64,000 nucleotides of DNA from Oerskovia flava (GTDB taxonomy: Bacteria; Actinomycetota; Actinomycetes; Actinomycetales; Cellulomonadaceae), in the NCBI RefSeq assembly GCF_026163685.1, contig NZ_JAOXSR010000005.1:62001-126000 (forward strand). Reading direction: 5' to 3'. Every line of letters begins with the position of its first letter. Position 1 is the stretch's first letter. Shown piece by piece: positions 8,333 through 18,299 of this stretch. A program made the translations under genes and the position numbers. The notes beneath the pieces are model-generated. The model was not told the DNA's origin and did no database searches. It was given only the letters and a program-made list of their open reading frames with translations.

Positions 8333-9397
8333 ATGACCCGACGTCTCGCCGCAGCCTCTGCTGCCGTCACGCTGCTCGCCGTCGCCGTGCTGACCGGCTG
8401 CTCCACGGACGACGGCACCGGCACCGGGACCGCGGCCGGTGCCGACGAGACCGCTGAGGCGTCCGGCGGCGACGTGCAGGTGCTCGCCTCCTTCTACCCC
8501 CTGCAGTACGTCGCCGAGCAGATCGGTGGCGACCGCGTGACCGTCTCCAACCTCACCCCGCCCGCCGCCGACCCGCACGACCTCGAGCTCGCCCCCGCCC
8601 AGGTCCGCGTCATCGGCGACGCCGACCTGGTCGTGTACCTCTCCGGCTTCCAGCCCGCCGTCGACGAGGCGATCGCCGCCCGCGAGCCCGCGCACGTCGT
8701 CGACGCCGCCGGCAGCGCCGGCCTCGAGGAGCGCAGCGAGGACACGCACTCCGACGACCACTCCGACGACCACGGGGACGACGAGCACGGCGACGACCAC
8801 GACCACGACCACGACCACGGTGATGGTGACGACGAGCACGCCGAGGAGGTCCACGCGGACGAGGACGAGCACGACCACGGCGCCCTCGACCCGCACTTCT
8901 GGCTCGACCCGACGCGCCTGGCGGCCGTCGCGGACGAGGTCGCGACCGAGCTGACCGCCGTCGACCCGGACGGCGCCGAGGAGTACACCACCGCTGCGGC
9001 CGCTCTCGTCGAGGGCCTCACGGCGCTGGACGAGGAGTTCACCGAGGGCCTCGCCACCTGCGAGAGCCGCGTGCTCGTCACGTCCCACGAGGCGTTCGGG
9101 TACCTCGCCGACCGCTACGACCTCGAGCAGGTGGGCATCGCCGGCATCGACCCCGAGGGGGAGCCCGCGCCGGCCCGCCTGCGCGAGGTCGCCGACGTCA
9201 TCCGGGCGAACGACGTGCAGACCATCTTCTTCGAGACGCTCGCCAGCCCGCGGGTCACCCAGGCGCTCGCCGACGACGTCGGCGTGGCGACCGACGTCCT
9301 CGACCCGCTCGAGGGCCTGACGGACCCCGCCGAGGACTACGTCGGTGTCATGCGAGGCAACCTGGAGGCGCTGCGCGACGGCCTGAGCTGTTCATGA
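8333..9397 (+). CDS. znuA: Zinc ABC transporter substrate-binding lipoprotein
   Basis: A cluster A-I metal-binding lipoprotein of 354 residues that captures zinc outside the membrane. A signal peptide ends in the lipobox LTGC (Cys about 23). Metal ligands expected for the family are present: PHD (His about 82), DPHFW (about His188) and SHEAFGYL. The acid/His-rich loop at about 139-182 is long and contains more than a dozen histidines. Such loops are diagnostic of zinc rather than manganese transporters and act as a zinc sensor or scavenger. The ATG at 8333 directly precedes a typical MTRR signal peptide. It is coupled by ATGA to the ATPase gene and is probably repressed by Zur when zinc is plentiful. 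Confidence 0.94.
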   Translation: MTRRLAAASAAVTLLAVAVLTGCSTDDGTGTGTAAGADETAEASGGDVQVLASFYPLQYVAEQIGGDRVTVSNLTPPAADPHDLELAPAQVRVIGDADLVVYLSGFQPAVDEAIAAREPAHVVDAAGSAGLEERSEDTHSDDHSDDHGDDEHGDDHDHDHDHGDGDDEHAEEVHADEDEHDHGALDPHFWLDPTRLAAVADEVATELTAVDPDGAEEYTTAAAALVEGLTALDEEFTEGLATCESRVLVTSHEAFGYLADRYDLEQVGIAGIDPEGEPAPARLREVADVIRANDVQTIFFETLASPRVTQALADDVGVATDVLDPLEGLTDPAEDYVGVMRGNLEALRDGLSCS

Positions 9398-10206
9398 CCG
9401 CCAGCACCACGTCCGAGCCCTTGTCCCCCGCCATCGATGCACGCGGTGTGCACGTCCGGCTCGGCAACAGCGACATCCTGCGCGGCATCGACCTCACGGT
9501 GCGCCGCGGCGAGGTGGTCGCCCTCCTCGGGGCGAACGGCTCCGGCAAGTCGACGCTCGTGCGCGCGCTCGTCGGCATCGTCCCGCTCGCGGCAGGCTCC
9601 GTCCGGCTCCTCGGTACCGACCTCGGGCCCGACGTCCCGTGGGCCCGGCTCGGCTACGTACCCCAGCGCATCAGCGCCCAGGGCGGTGTCCCCTCCACCG
9701 CCGAGGAGGTCGTCGCGTCCGGCCTGCTGAGCGGCCGCCGCCTGCGCCTCCCGCGCGGCTGGCGCGAGCGCACGCACGCCGCGCTCGACCGCGTCGGGCT
9801 CGCCGACCGTGCCCGCCAGGCGGTGCAGGAGCTCTCCGGCGGCCAGCAGCAGCGGGTGCTCATCGCCCGCGCCCTGGTGCGCCGGCCCGAGCTGCTCATC
9901 CTCGACGAGCCCGTCGCCGGCGTCGACCACCCCAGCCAGGAGGCGTTCGCCGCGACCCTCACGACGCTCACCCGCGAGGGCCTGACCGTCCTCGTCGTCC
10001 TGCACGAGCTCGGTTCGCTCAGCCCGCTCATCGAGCGGTGCGTCGTGCTCCGCCACGGGCTCGTCGTGCACGACGGCGCTCCCCCGTCACCCGCGGGCGG
10101 GCACGCGGACGCCGGGCACGAGCACGTCCACCCCCACGAGGCCGAGGTCTCGCTCGCCGCGCGCGGCGGCGACATGGGCCTCACCGACACCGGGATGCTT
10201 CCATGA
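9394..10206 (+). CDS. znuC: Zinc ABC transporter ATP-binding protein with histidine-rich tail
   Basis: An ABC ATPase of 270 residues energising zinc uptake. Walker A GANGSGKS (46-53), Q-loop VPQR (about 89-92), signature LSGGQQQR (147-154), Walker B LLILDEP (167-173) and the H-loop HEL (His204) are all present. After the nucleotide-binding domain there is a tail with HADAGHEHVHPHE (about 237-249) that is absent from a minimal ATPase. Cytoplasmic His-rich tails are known in some zinc transporters, so zinc sensing is plausible here. Start and stop overlap both neighbours (ATGA), indicating a tightly coupled operon with znuA and znuB. Confidence 0.94.
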   Translation: MTASTTSEPLSPAIDARGVHVRLGNSDILRGIDLTVRRGEVVALLGANGSGKSTLVRALVGIVPLAAGSVRLLGTDLGPDVPWARLGYVPQRISAQGGVPSTAEEVVASGLLSGRRLRLPRGWRERTHAALDRVGLADRARQAVQELSGGQQQRVLIARALVRRPELLILDEPVAGVDHPSQEAFAATLTTLTREGLTVLVVLHELGSLSPLIERCVVLRHGLVVHDGAPPSPAGGHADAGHEHVHPHEAEVSLAARGGDMGLTDTGMLP

Positions 10207-11135
10207 ACGCCTTCGACGAGATCCTCGGCATGCTGGGCGACCCCCTGATGCAGCGCGCGCTGATCGCCGCGATCCTCGTGGGCGTGACCGCGCCCGTGAT
10301 GGGCGTCTACCTCGTGCAGCGCCGCCTGTCGCTCCTCGGCGACGGGATCGGGCACGTGGCGCTCACGGGTGTGGCGCTCGGCTGGCTCGTCGGCAGCGCC
10401 ATGGGACTGGCACCCACGGACGCGCTCGCGATCCCGGGCGCCGTCGTGGCGGCCGTCATCGGCGCGATCGTCATCGAGATCGTGCGCGAGCGCGGCCGGA
10501 CGAGCGGAGACGTCGCGCTCGCGCTGCTCTTCTACGGCGGTATCGCCGGCGGTGTGCTGATCATCGGCCTGGCCGGCGGCAGCTCGGGAAACCTCGTCCA
10601 GTACCTCTTCGGTTCCATCTCGACGGTATCGAGCGCCGACCTGTGGCTGACGCTCGTGCTCGGGGCGATCATCCTCGCGGTCGGCGTGGGGCTCCGGACG
10701 GCGCTGTTCGCCGTGAGCAACGACGAGGAGTTCGCGCGGGCGTCCGGCCTGCCGGTACGCGTGCTGAACATCGCCGTCGCCGTCGTCGCCGCGCTGACCG
10801 TGACCGTCGCGATGCGGGTCGTCGGGCTGCTGCTCGTCAGCGCGCTGATGATCGTGCCCGTCGCCGTCGCGCAGCTCGTGACGACCTCGTTCCGGCGGAC
10901 GATGTCCGTCGCCATGGTGATCGGCGTGAGCGTCTGCGTCGTCGGGCTCTCCATCACGTACTGGCACTATCTGTCGCCAGGTGCGACCATCGTGGTCCTC
11001 GCGATCGCGGTGTACGCCGTGGTCGCCCTGCTGCGACCGGTGATCGGGCGACGGCGCCCCCGACCGGCGCACGATCCCCACCCCGACATCCCCGACGACG
11101 TCCACGTGGAAGGTGGCACGACGTGCAACGCATGA
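10203..11135 (+). CDS. znuB: Zinc ABC transporter permease
   Basis: A membrane protein of 310 residues in the ABC-3 (ZnuB/TroC) family with about eight membrane helices. Family motifs include GVYLVQRRLSLLGDGIGHVALTGVALG near the N-terminus, where the GDGIxH segment contacts the ATPase. DEEFARASGLPVR and LLLVSALMIVPVAVA follow in the second half. The C-terminal tail is polar and basic. The start overlaps the znuC stop, and its own stop overlaps the region of the zur start, so all four genes are probably one transcript. Confidence 0.94.
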   Translation: MNAFDEILGMLGDPLMQRALIAAILVGVTAPVMGVYLVQRRLSLLGDGIGHVALTGVALGWLVGSAMGLAPTDALAIPGAVVAAVIGAIVIEIVRERGRTSGDVALALLFYGGIAGGVLIIGLAGGSSGNLVQYLFGSISTVSSADLWLTLVLGAIILAVGVGLRTALFAVSNDEEFARASGLPVRVLNIAVAVVAALTVTVAMRVVGLLLVSALMIVPVAVAQLVTTSFRRTMSVAMVIGVSVCVVGLSITYWHYLSPGATIVVLAIAVYAVVALLRPVIGRRRPRPAHDPHPDIPDDVHVEGGTTCNA

Positions 11136-11518
11136 CCCGGCAGCGCGCCGCGGTGACCGAGGCCCTCGACGAGGTACCGGACTTCCGCAGCGCCCAGCAG
11201 CTCCACGAGATCCTCCGCACGCGGGGGGACGCGGTCGGCCTGGCCACCGTCTACCGCACGCTGCAGTCCTTGTCCGACGGCGGCGAGGTGGACGTCCTGC
11301 GCACCGAGGACGGGGAGAACCTCTACCGGCGCTGCGAGCGTCGTGAGCACCACCACCACCTGGTGTGCCGCTCGTGCGGCTCCACGGTGGAGATCGACGG
11401 GCCCACCGTCGAGGCCTGGGCGTCCCAGGTCGCGGAGGCGCACGGGTTCAGCGACATCCAGCACACCGTCGAGCTCTTCGGTGTGTGCGCGCAGTGCCGC
11501 GCGCGGCAGTCGGCCTGA
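11123..11518 (+). CDS. zur: Fur family zinc uptake regulator Zur
   Basis: A Fur-family repressor of 131 residues. The winged helix contains TRQRAAVTEALDE, SAQQLHEILR and GLATVYRTLQSL. The dimerisation domain has the HHHH metal cluster, CRSCGS and a second CxxC pair in GVCAQCRA that hold structural zinc. GTG at 11123 is chosen because GGAAGG lies nine bases upstream; ATG at 11132 would start inside the first helix and is the alternative. Placement in the znu operon and the His/Cys pattern point to Zur rather than Fur or PerR. With zinc bound it would repress this operon, including itself. Confidence 0.92.
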   Translation: MQRMTRQRAAVTEALDEVPDFRSAQQLHEILRTRGDAVGLATVYRTLQSLSDGGEVDVLRTEDGENLYRRCERREHHHHLVCRSCGSTVEIDGPTVEAWASQVAEAHGFSDIQHTVELFGVCAQCRARQSA

Positions 11519-11521
11519 GAC

Positions 11522-12037
11522 GTGCCCGACTCGCTGGACGGCGCACCCTTCGGTGCGCTGTTCGCCTTCTTCTTCGCCGTCGTGTTCTTCCGGACGCAGG
11601 CGACGTACTGGGTCGCGCGACTGGTCACGGTCTGGACGCTCGACCGCACCCGGCCGGTGCGACCGTGGGTCGCCCGCGTCCACCGGTGGTTGTCGGGCGC
11701 CTCGGCCGCGCGGGGCGTCGAGACCATCCGGCGCTGGGGGCTGCTGGCCGTGCCGGCCTCGTTCCTGGCGACCGGCACCAAGACGGTCGTCAACGCCGCC
11801 GCCGGGATCGTGCGGATGCCGTTCGGGCGCTACCTGATGGCCATGCTCGTGGGCTGCACCCTGCACGCCACGATCTACGCCACCGTCGGCTGGGGTGTCT
11901 GGACCGCGGCGCTGGCCGCCGCGACCGGCTCGTGGTGGGGCGTCGTGCTCGTCGCGGCGGCGGTGGCGGTCCTCGTCGTGATCAGGCTCCGCCACTCCCG
12001 CCGCGAACAGGTCGCCGGGCGTCTGCCGACCGCGTAG
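11522..12037 (+). CDS. DedA/VTT-like small membrane protein
   Basis: A protein of 171 residues starting with GTG at 11522, three bases after the zur stop. It has three to four hydrophobic segments. The stretch RRWGLLAVPASFLATGTKTVVNAAAGIVRMPFGRYL resembles the re-entrant loop of DedA/VTT proteins, which have an Arg/Gly-rich amphipathic motif followed by a Gly-Met-x-x-Phe-type turn. DedA proteins are undecaprenyl-phosphate or lipid flippases and affect membrane potential. This one is shorter than usual (about 200), so the assignment is tentative. It may be transcribed with the zinc operon. Confidence 0.65.
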   Translation: MPDSLDGAPFGALFAFFFAVVFFRTQATYWVARLVTVWTLDRTRPVRPWVARVHRWLSGASAARGVETIRRWGLLAVPASFLATGTKTVVNAAAGIVRMPFGRYLMAMLVGCTLHATIYATVGWGVWTAALAAATGSWWGVVLVAAAVAVLVVIRLRHSRREQVAGRLPTA

Positions 12038-12043
12038 CAGCAG

Positions 12044-12445
12044 CTACGGCGCCGGCCGCGCCTCGCCCGTCGGCACCTCCGTGGGGCCCGACTCCGGCGC
12101 GCCGACGCAGAAGACGTTGCCCTGGGGGTCCTCCAGCACGGCCCACCGGAACCCCGGTGCCGAGCGCTCCGTGACCAGGACCGCCCCGTCGGCCAGCAGG
12201 GCGGCCACGTCGCGCTCTCGGTCGGACGTCACGAGGTCGAGGTGCAGACGGTTCTTCCCGGGTGTCGGTCGCGTCACCCGTTGGAAGGAGAGCCCTGGAG
12301 TGGTGGACCCTTCCGCGGGGACGATCTGGACGAACGACCCGTCCGGCTCTGCCACGACCCGCCCACCGAGGTGGCGGGCCCACCACTCGGCGAGCGGGCG
12401 AGGGTCCGTCGCGTCGACGGTGATCATGTCGAACGAGAGTGCCAT
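12044..12445 (-). CDS. VOC family (glyoxalase-like domain) protein
   Basis: A protein of 133 residues with two beta-alpha-beta-beta-beta units of the vicinal-oxygen-chelate fold. It starts FDMITVDATDPRPLAEWWARHLGG and ends WAVLEDPQGNVFCV, both very typical of glyoxalase-like domain 6 proteins of actinobacteria. NRLHLDLVTSD supplies the second metal-side strand. Many members lack a full set of metal ligands and are annotated only as glyoxalase-like; no substrate can be given. It converges with the VTT gene, with only 6 bp between stops and no terminator visible. Confidence 0.85.
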   Translation of the reverse strand: MALSFDMITVDATDPRPLAEWWARHLGGRVVAEPDGSFVQIVPAEGSTTPGLSFQRVTRPTPGKNRLHLDLVTSDRERDVAALLADGAVLVTERSAPGFRWAVLEDPQGNVFCVGAPESGPTEVPTGEARPAP

Positions 12446-12454
12446 GCCACCAGC

Positions 12455-13279
12455 CTAGGAGGCGCCGCCCACGCTCCGCCCGTCGGCAGGAACCGGTGCG
12501 GCCGGTACCGCGTCGACCGCTCCCCCGTACCGGCGATCACGCCGCGCGTACTCCTCGACCGCCCGCCACAGCGACCGGCGGTCCACCTCGGGCCATGGCT
12601 CGGGCAGGAACACCATCTCGGCGTACGCGGACTGCCACAGCATGAAGTTCGACGTCCGCTGCTCCCCCGAGCTGCGCAGGAACAGGTCGACGTCCGGCAG
12701 GTCGGGCTCGTCGAGGTACTTCGCGACGGTCTTCTCCGTCACCTTGCGCGGGTCCAGGCGCCCGGCTGCCACCTCGCGCGCGATCGCCGCGGCCGCGTCC
12801 GCGATCTCCGCGCGCCCGCCGTAGTTGACGCACATCGTCAGCGTGCACGTGTCGTTGCCCCGGGTCATCTCCTCGGCGATCTCGAGCTCCTTGATCACCG
12901 ACGTCCAGAGCCGCGGCCGTCGCCCGGCCCACCGCACCCGCACGCCCCAGCTGTTCATCTCGTCGCGGCGCCGCCGGATGACGTCCCGGTTGAACCCCAT
13001 GAGGAAGCGCACCTCGTCGGGCGAGCGCTTCCAGTTCTCGGTGGAGAACGCGTACGCCGAGACGTGCGTGACGCCGATCTCGATCGCTCCCGCCACGACG
13101 TCGAGCAGCGCGGCCTCCCCCGCCTCGTGCCCTGCCGTGCGCGGGAGACCTCGCGCGTTCGCCCAGCGTCCGTTGCCGTCCATGACGATCGCCACGTGCC
13201 GGGGGACGAACTGGGCCGGGATGTTCGGCGCTGTCGCACCGGACGGGTGCGGGAACGGTGGGACCACCGACCGTGCCAT
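12455..13279 (-). CDS. uppS: Isoprenyl transferase (undecaprenyl diphosphate synthase type)
   Basis: A cis-prenyltransferase of 274 residues. It elongates allylic diphosphate with isopentenyl units to make the lipid carrier for cell-wall synthesis. Conserved regions: [10 protein letters not shown] (about 31-40, catalytic Asp), [18 protein letters not shown], and [18 protein letters not shown] followed by EMVF near the C-terminus. Actinobacteria often carry two such enzymes with different chain lengths, which sequence alone does not settle. Its ATG overlaps the recO stop (TGATG), so it is translationally coupled to recO. Confidence 0.95.
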   Translation of the reverse strand: MARSVVPPFPHPSGATAPNIPAQFVPRHVAIVMDGNGRWANARGLPRTAGHEAGEAALLDVVAGAIEIGVTHVSAYAFSTENWKRSPDEVRFLMGFNRDVIRRRRDEMNSWGVRVRWAGRRPRLWTSVIKELEIAEEMTRGNDTCTLTMCVNYGGRAEIADAAAAIAREVAAGRLDPRKVTEKTVAKYLDEPDLPDVDLFLRSSGEQRTSNFMLWQSAYAEMVFLPEPWPEVDRRSLWRAVEEYARRDRRYGGAVDAVPAAPVPADGRSVGGAS

Positions 13280-14049
13280 CAGGCGCCCACCCCCGGCGCG
13301 CCGTCTCGCTCCACCATGCGCAGTGATCGCAACGTTCTCTCCAGGTGATATTGGCTGTACGCGGCCACGAGGCCGCTGGCTTCCTTGCGATGCCGCGCGT
13401 CCGAGGCGTCGGCGACCTCCCACTCCCCCGCGAGCAGGGCGGCGAGCAGGAGGAACGTCTGGGGCGCGGGCGCCGTCGACCCGGGCGGGCGGCAGCGCGA
13501 GCACACGGCGCCACCGAGGGCGACGGAAAAGGCATGGTGCGGCCCGGGCTCCCCGCAGCGCGAGCAGTCGGTGAAGCTCGGCGCCCAGCCGGCGACGGCG
13601 AGCGCGCGCAGCAGGTAGGAGTCCAGCACGAGGTTCGCGTCGTGCGCCCGGTCGGCCAGCGCCCGCAGCGCCCCGGCGAGCAGCCAGAACTGCTGCACGG
13701 TGGGTTCGCCCTCGGCCTCGACCAGCCGGTCGGCGGTCTCCAGCATCGCGGTGCCCGCGGTGTACAGCCCGTAGTCGCCGCAGATCACGCGAGCGTAGGG
13801 ACCGACCGTCTCGACCTGCGTGACCGTGTCGAGAGAGCGACCGACGTGCAGCTGGACGTCGACGAGCATAAAGGGCTCGAGCCGGGCGCCGAAGCGTGAC
13901 GAGGTCCGGCGCACCCCACGACCGACCCCGCGCACCTTGCCGTGCTCGCGGGTGAGGAACGTGATGATGCGGTCGGCCTCGCCCAGCTTCTGCGTGCGCA
14001 GCACGATCGCTTCGTCTCGGTAGAGGACCACGGGTCCATTGTCCGCCAT
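13279..14049 (-). CDS. recO: DNA repair protein RecO
   Basis: A protein of 256 residues of the RecFOR recombination mediator pathway, which helps RecA load onto SSB-coated DNA. The OB-fold N-terminus has [19 protein letters not shown] and [15 protein letters not shown] central zinc-finger CSRCGEPG and CSRCRPPG (two CxxC pairs) is typical of actinobacterial RecO. GAGGTG about nine bases upstream supports the ATG at 14049. The recO-uppS pair is conserved in actinobacteria. It lies 90 bp downstream of leuA and behind a strong terminator, so it probably has its own promoter. Confidence 0.94.
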   Translation of the reverse strand: MADNGPVVLYRDEAIVLRTQKLGEADRIITFLTREHGKVRGVGRGVRRTSSRFGARLEPFMLVDVQLHVGRSLDTVTQVETVGPYARVICGDYGLYTAGTAMLETADRLVEAEGEPTVQQFWLLAGALRALADRAHDANLVLDSYLLRALAVAGWAPSFTDCSRCGEPGPHHAFSVALGGAVCSRCRPPGSTAPAPQTFLLLAALLAGEWEVADASDARHRKEASGLVAAYSQYHLERTLRSLRMVERDGAPGVGA

Positions 14050-14097
14050 CGCGCCGACACCTCGGTCGGCGCCACACCGGCACCGCCGGGTCGACGA

Positions 14098-14126
14098 AGG
14101 GGCCGCACCGTGACGGTGCGGCCCCT
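14098..14126 (-). terminator. leuA terminator
   Basis: A 13-bp perfect stem (arms 14098-14110 and 14114-14126, AGGGGCCGCACCG) with a TGA loop. It is surrounded by a further GTCGAC/GTCGAC pairing at 14090-14095 and 14130-14135. It begins about 14 nt after the leuA stop. Confidence 0.88.
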
Positions 14127-14139
14127 CCTGTCGACGGAC

Positions 14140-15945
<1,806 letters not shown>

Positions 15946-15964
15946 TCAGCCGGCACACCAGCCA

Positions 15965-16001
15965 CCGCGACGAGGGACCGGCCTAGAGGGCCTCGTCGCG
16001 G
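15965..16001 (-). promoter_or_regulatory. leuA leader hairpin (attenuator candidate)
   Basis: Arms 15965-15975 and 15991-16001 (CCGCGACGAGG / CCTCGTCGCGG) form a perfect 11-bp stem with a 15-nt loop. The upstream arm is inside the last codons of the leader peptide and the stop codon is in the loop. A ribosome stalled at the leucine codons, or one reaching the stop, would therefore change folding. About 50 nt separate it from the leuA start. Confidence 0.7.
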
Positions 16002-16033
16002 CACCGAAGGAGGAGGGTCTGCGTCAGGTGCAC
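15983..16033 (-). CDS. leuL: leuA leader peptide, leucine rich
   Basis: A 16-codon open frame starting with GTG at 16033: MHLTQTLLLRCRDEAL then TAG. Five of 16 residues are leucine, including the run CTC-CTC-CTT. The start lies exactly six bases after TACAGT, so it would be the first codon of a leaderless mRNA. The position upstream of leuA and the leucine run match the attenuation leader peptides described for actinobacterial leuA. The short length makes conservation the only firm proof, but the combination of promoter, leucine run and overlapping hairpin is unlikely to be chance. Confidence 0.8.
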   Translation of the reverse strand: MHLTQTLLLRCRDEAL

Positions 16034-16039
16034 AGACCC

Positions 16040-16045
16040 ACTGTA
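16040..16045 (-). promoter_or_regulatory. -10 box of the leuL-leuA transcript
   Basis: TACAGT on the minus strand, six bases before the GTG of the leader peptide. No good -35 is visible. A 7-bp dyad (16015-16021 / 16033-16039, GGGTCTG/CAGACCC) spans the probable start site and could be an operator. Confidence 0.6.
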
Positions 16046-16104
16046 CCGCGCCCGTGCGGCCGGGTCGCGGGCGTCCGGCGGACGCACCACGACCCGCCCG
16101 CGCG

Positions 16105-18087
16105 CTACCGGCCGCGGGAGCGCAGCGCGGCGTCGACGGCCGGGTCGCCGAGGTTGCCGAGCCAGTCGAGCAGTGCCGGGTACGTCGACGGGTTCGCCGC
16201 GACCTGTGGGCGCAGGTGCGGGGCATCCTGGACGATCTGCGCGAGCACCTCGAGCGGTGTGCCCGGGTCGAGCGCCTGCGCGGCGGAGAAGCCCGCAGGC
16301 TGCGGCTCCTGCGGCTGCGGCTGGTACTGCGGCCCGGCCTGCTGGGGCTGGTACTGCGGCTGGTACTGCTGGGGCTGGTGCTGCGCGGGCTGGTGCTGCG
16401 CGGCAGCAGGCTCCTCGCTGTAGGCCGGCATGACCTGCGTCGCCGGGTCCTCGGACGGCGCCAGACCCGGGCGCGCCGCGTAGCCCGAGACCTCGGGCTG
16501 GACCGGTTGCGGCCCGGTGCCCTGGGGCGCGTACCCGGCCGGGGCGTAGCCCTGACCGGTCGGCGCGTGCTGAGGTGCCTGCGGGTCGTGCTGCTGCGGG
16601 GCGTAGCCGGACGGGTCGTTGCCGACCGGCGCGCCCTGGGGAGCCGGCTCAGGCTTGGGACGGACCGGCTTGGGCGCCGGAGGCTGCCAGACGTACGCGT
16701 TGCGCACCTGCTCGCCGACGGGCGGAAGGTTCTCCGCGAAGTGCGCCCTGACCTCTGGCGGCACCGTGAGCGCGAAGGCCGCCATGAGCGGCAGGCCGAA
16801 CGCGATGAGGACGTGCTCCACGGCGGCGCCCGCGACCAGACCGTTGCCCTGGTCGGCGACCACCACGAGGAGCACCAGGCCGAGCAGCGCCGACAGGCCC
16901 GCCGCGCCGAGTGCGAGCACCCGACCGGCGACCGCGTCTCGCGAGAGCGCACGGCGCGCGACGAGCGCGACACCCGCGACGAGGAGACCGAAGACGAGGC
17001 TCAGCACGACGCCCACCCCGCGCGCACCCTCGACGAGGGCGAGGACGGCGACGACGGCCGCGTACCCGGCGACCACGAGGAGCAGGTCGAACGACCGGAC
17101 GGCGACACCCGTCCACGCCTCGACCGCGGACCCGGACGCCGTCAGCCGGCGCACGGCCGGGGAGGCCGCGATCGCGGCGATGGCCGGGACGAGCACGAGG
17201 CCGAAGCGACCCTCGTGCAGGCTCTCGAAGCGGGGCAGGCTGTCGTCCCCCGAGCCGAGGACGAACGCGACCACGAGGATGATCCCGAGGCCGACGAGCA
17301 CGAGCCGACCGCTCTCCGAGCGACGGACCACACCCAGCAGCGGGAGCCCGACCAGCGCGAGCACGAACACGGCGGACACGAGAGCGTAGAGCACGCCGGC
17401 GAAGCCGAGCGAGTCCCTCGTGAGGAACAGGACGAACGTCACCAGCACGGTGACGACGAGGAGCCCGCCGAGACCCAGCAGGGCGCGGGACCAGGTCCTC
17501 GAGACCGCGCCGTCGAGCTCCTGCGGACCGAGCTCCGCCTCGCGCGGCTGCGCGGCGAGCAAGGAGCCCGCGAGGCCGAGAGCGACACCGGTACCGACCC
17601 AGCCCCACTCGTTGGCGGTCCCGCCGTTGAGCCCGTCGAGCACGAGGTAGACCAAGGCGACGAGCACATAGGGCGCGTTCGCGAACAGCCGTGCGCGCCG
17701 TGTCGTATGGACCGTCCACGAGGCGGGCAGCGCACCGGTGCGGGCCAGGTAGGGCAGCGTCAGCGACAGCAGGGACAGGACCGTGACGAGGACGACCTCG
17801 ATCTTGTCCGAGGACCGGTGCGCGATGTCCCAGGGCAGCGCGAGCGAGACCAGCAGCAGCACGGCGGCCACGCCGTCGCGCACGTAGTCGCCCACCGGGA
17901 CTCCGGCGAACGGCGAGGTCTTCTCGACGGCCGGGTCGGCGCCCTCCCCCGGCTCCTGCTCGGGCGCCGACGTGGACGACGGCGCATCGCCGCTGGTCCG
18001 GACCCTCACCTGCCCGAGTGGCTGATCGGGTTGCTCGGAGGCGGAGGCCCCCTGCGGATCCTCGACCGCTCCGGACTCGTTCGTCAT
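16105..18087 (-). CDS. Polytopic membrane protein with P/Q-rich linker and C-terminal LRV-like domain
   Basis: A protein of 660 residues. Residues 1-60 are acidic and disordered, 70-440 contain about 12 hydrophobic helices, and 450-600 are a Pro/Gln/Tyr-rich linker (QHQPQQYQPQYQPQQ type). The last 50 residues (TPLEVLAQIVQDAPHLRPQV and ALLDWLGNLGDPAVDAAL) match the actinobacterial variant leucine-rich repeat domain, a small helical module usually found on kinases and other membrane proteins. ATG at 18087 is preferred because AGGGAG lies nine bases upstream. No transporter signature was recognised in the membrane part. A scaffold or envelope protein is possible; the function is unknown. Confidence 0.7.
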   Translation of the reverse strand: MTNESGAVEDPQGASASEQPDQPLGQVRVRTSGDAPSSTSAPEQEPGEGADPAVEKTSPFAGVPVGDYVRDGVAAVLLLVSLALPWDIAHRSSDKIEVVLVTVLSLLSLTLPYLARTGALPASWTVHTTRRARLFANAPYVLVALVYLVLDGLNGGTANEWGWVGTGVALGLAGSLLAAQPREAELGPQELDGAVSRTWSRALLGLGGLLVVTVLVTFVLFLTRDSLGFAGVLYALVSAVFVLALVGLPLLGVVRRSESGRLVLVGLGIILVVAFVLGSGDDSLPRFESLHEGRFGLVLVPAIAAIAASPAVRRLTASGSAVEAWTGVAVRSFDLLLVVAGYAAVVAVLALVEGARGVGVVLSLVFGLLVAGVALVARRALSRDAVAGRVLALGAAGLSALLGLVLLVVVADQGNGLVAGAAVEHVLIAFGLPLMAAFALTVPPEVRAHFAENLPPVGEQVRNAYVWQPPAPKPVRPKPEPAPQGAPVGNDPSGYAPQQHDPQAPQHAPTGQGYAPAGYAPQGTGPQPVQPEVSGYAARPGLAPSEDPATQVMPAYSEEPAAAQHQPAQHQPQQYQPQYQPQQAGPQYQPQPQEPQPAGFSAAQALDPGTPLEVLAQIVQDAPHLRPQVAANPSTYPALLDWLGNLGDPAVDAALRSRGR

Positions 18088-18274
18088 CGTGTGCACTCCC
18101 TACGCTGTCGCCGCCGGCGGGTGCTCGACCCACCGGTTCGTGGCCTGGGCGGCCCGGACCGTTTCTACCCGTTCATCACCGTCTGCTCAAGTGTCGCACC
18201 GGGACCACGCGCTGCGTGGCACGCCGCACCGCACGTCACGAGGCTCGCGAGGCTCACGAGAAGGAGCCTGCCCA

Positions 18275-18299
18275 GGTCGGGGTCGGGTCAGGGTCAGGG
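18275..18299 (+). repeat. GGGTCA tandem repeat with G-quadruplex pattern
   Basis: Units GGTC-GGGGTC-GGGTCA-GGGTCA-GGGT run on the plus strand up to the stop codon of the beta-propeller gene at 18300. Four G-tracts of three or more separated by 2-3 nt loops fit the G-quadruplex rule. The minus-strand mRNA carries the C-rich complement. Confidence 0.7.
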
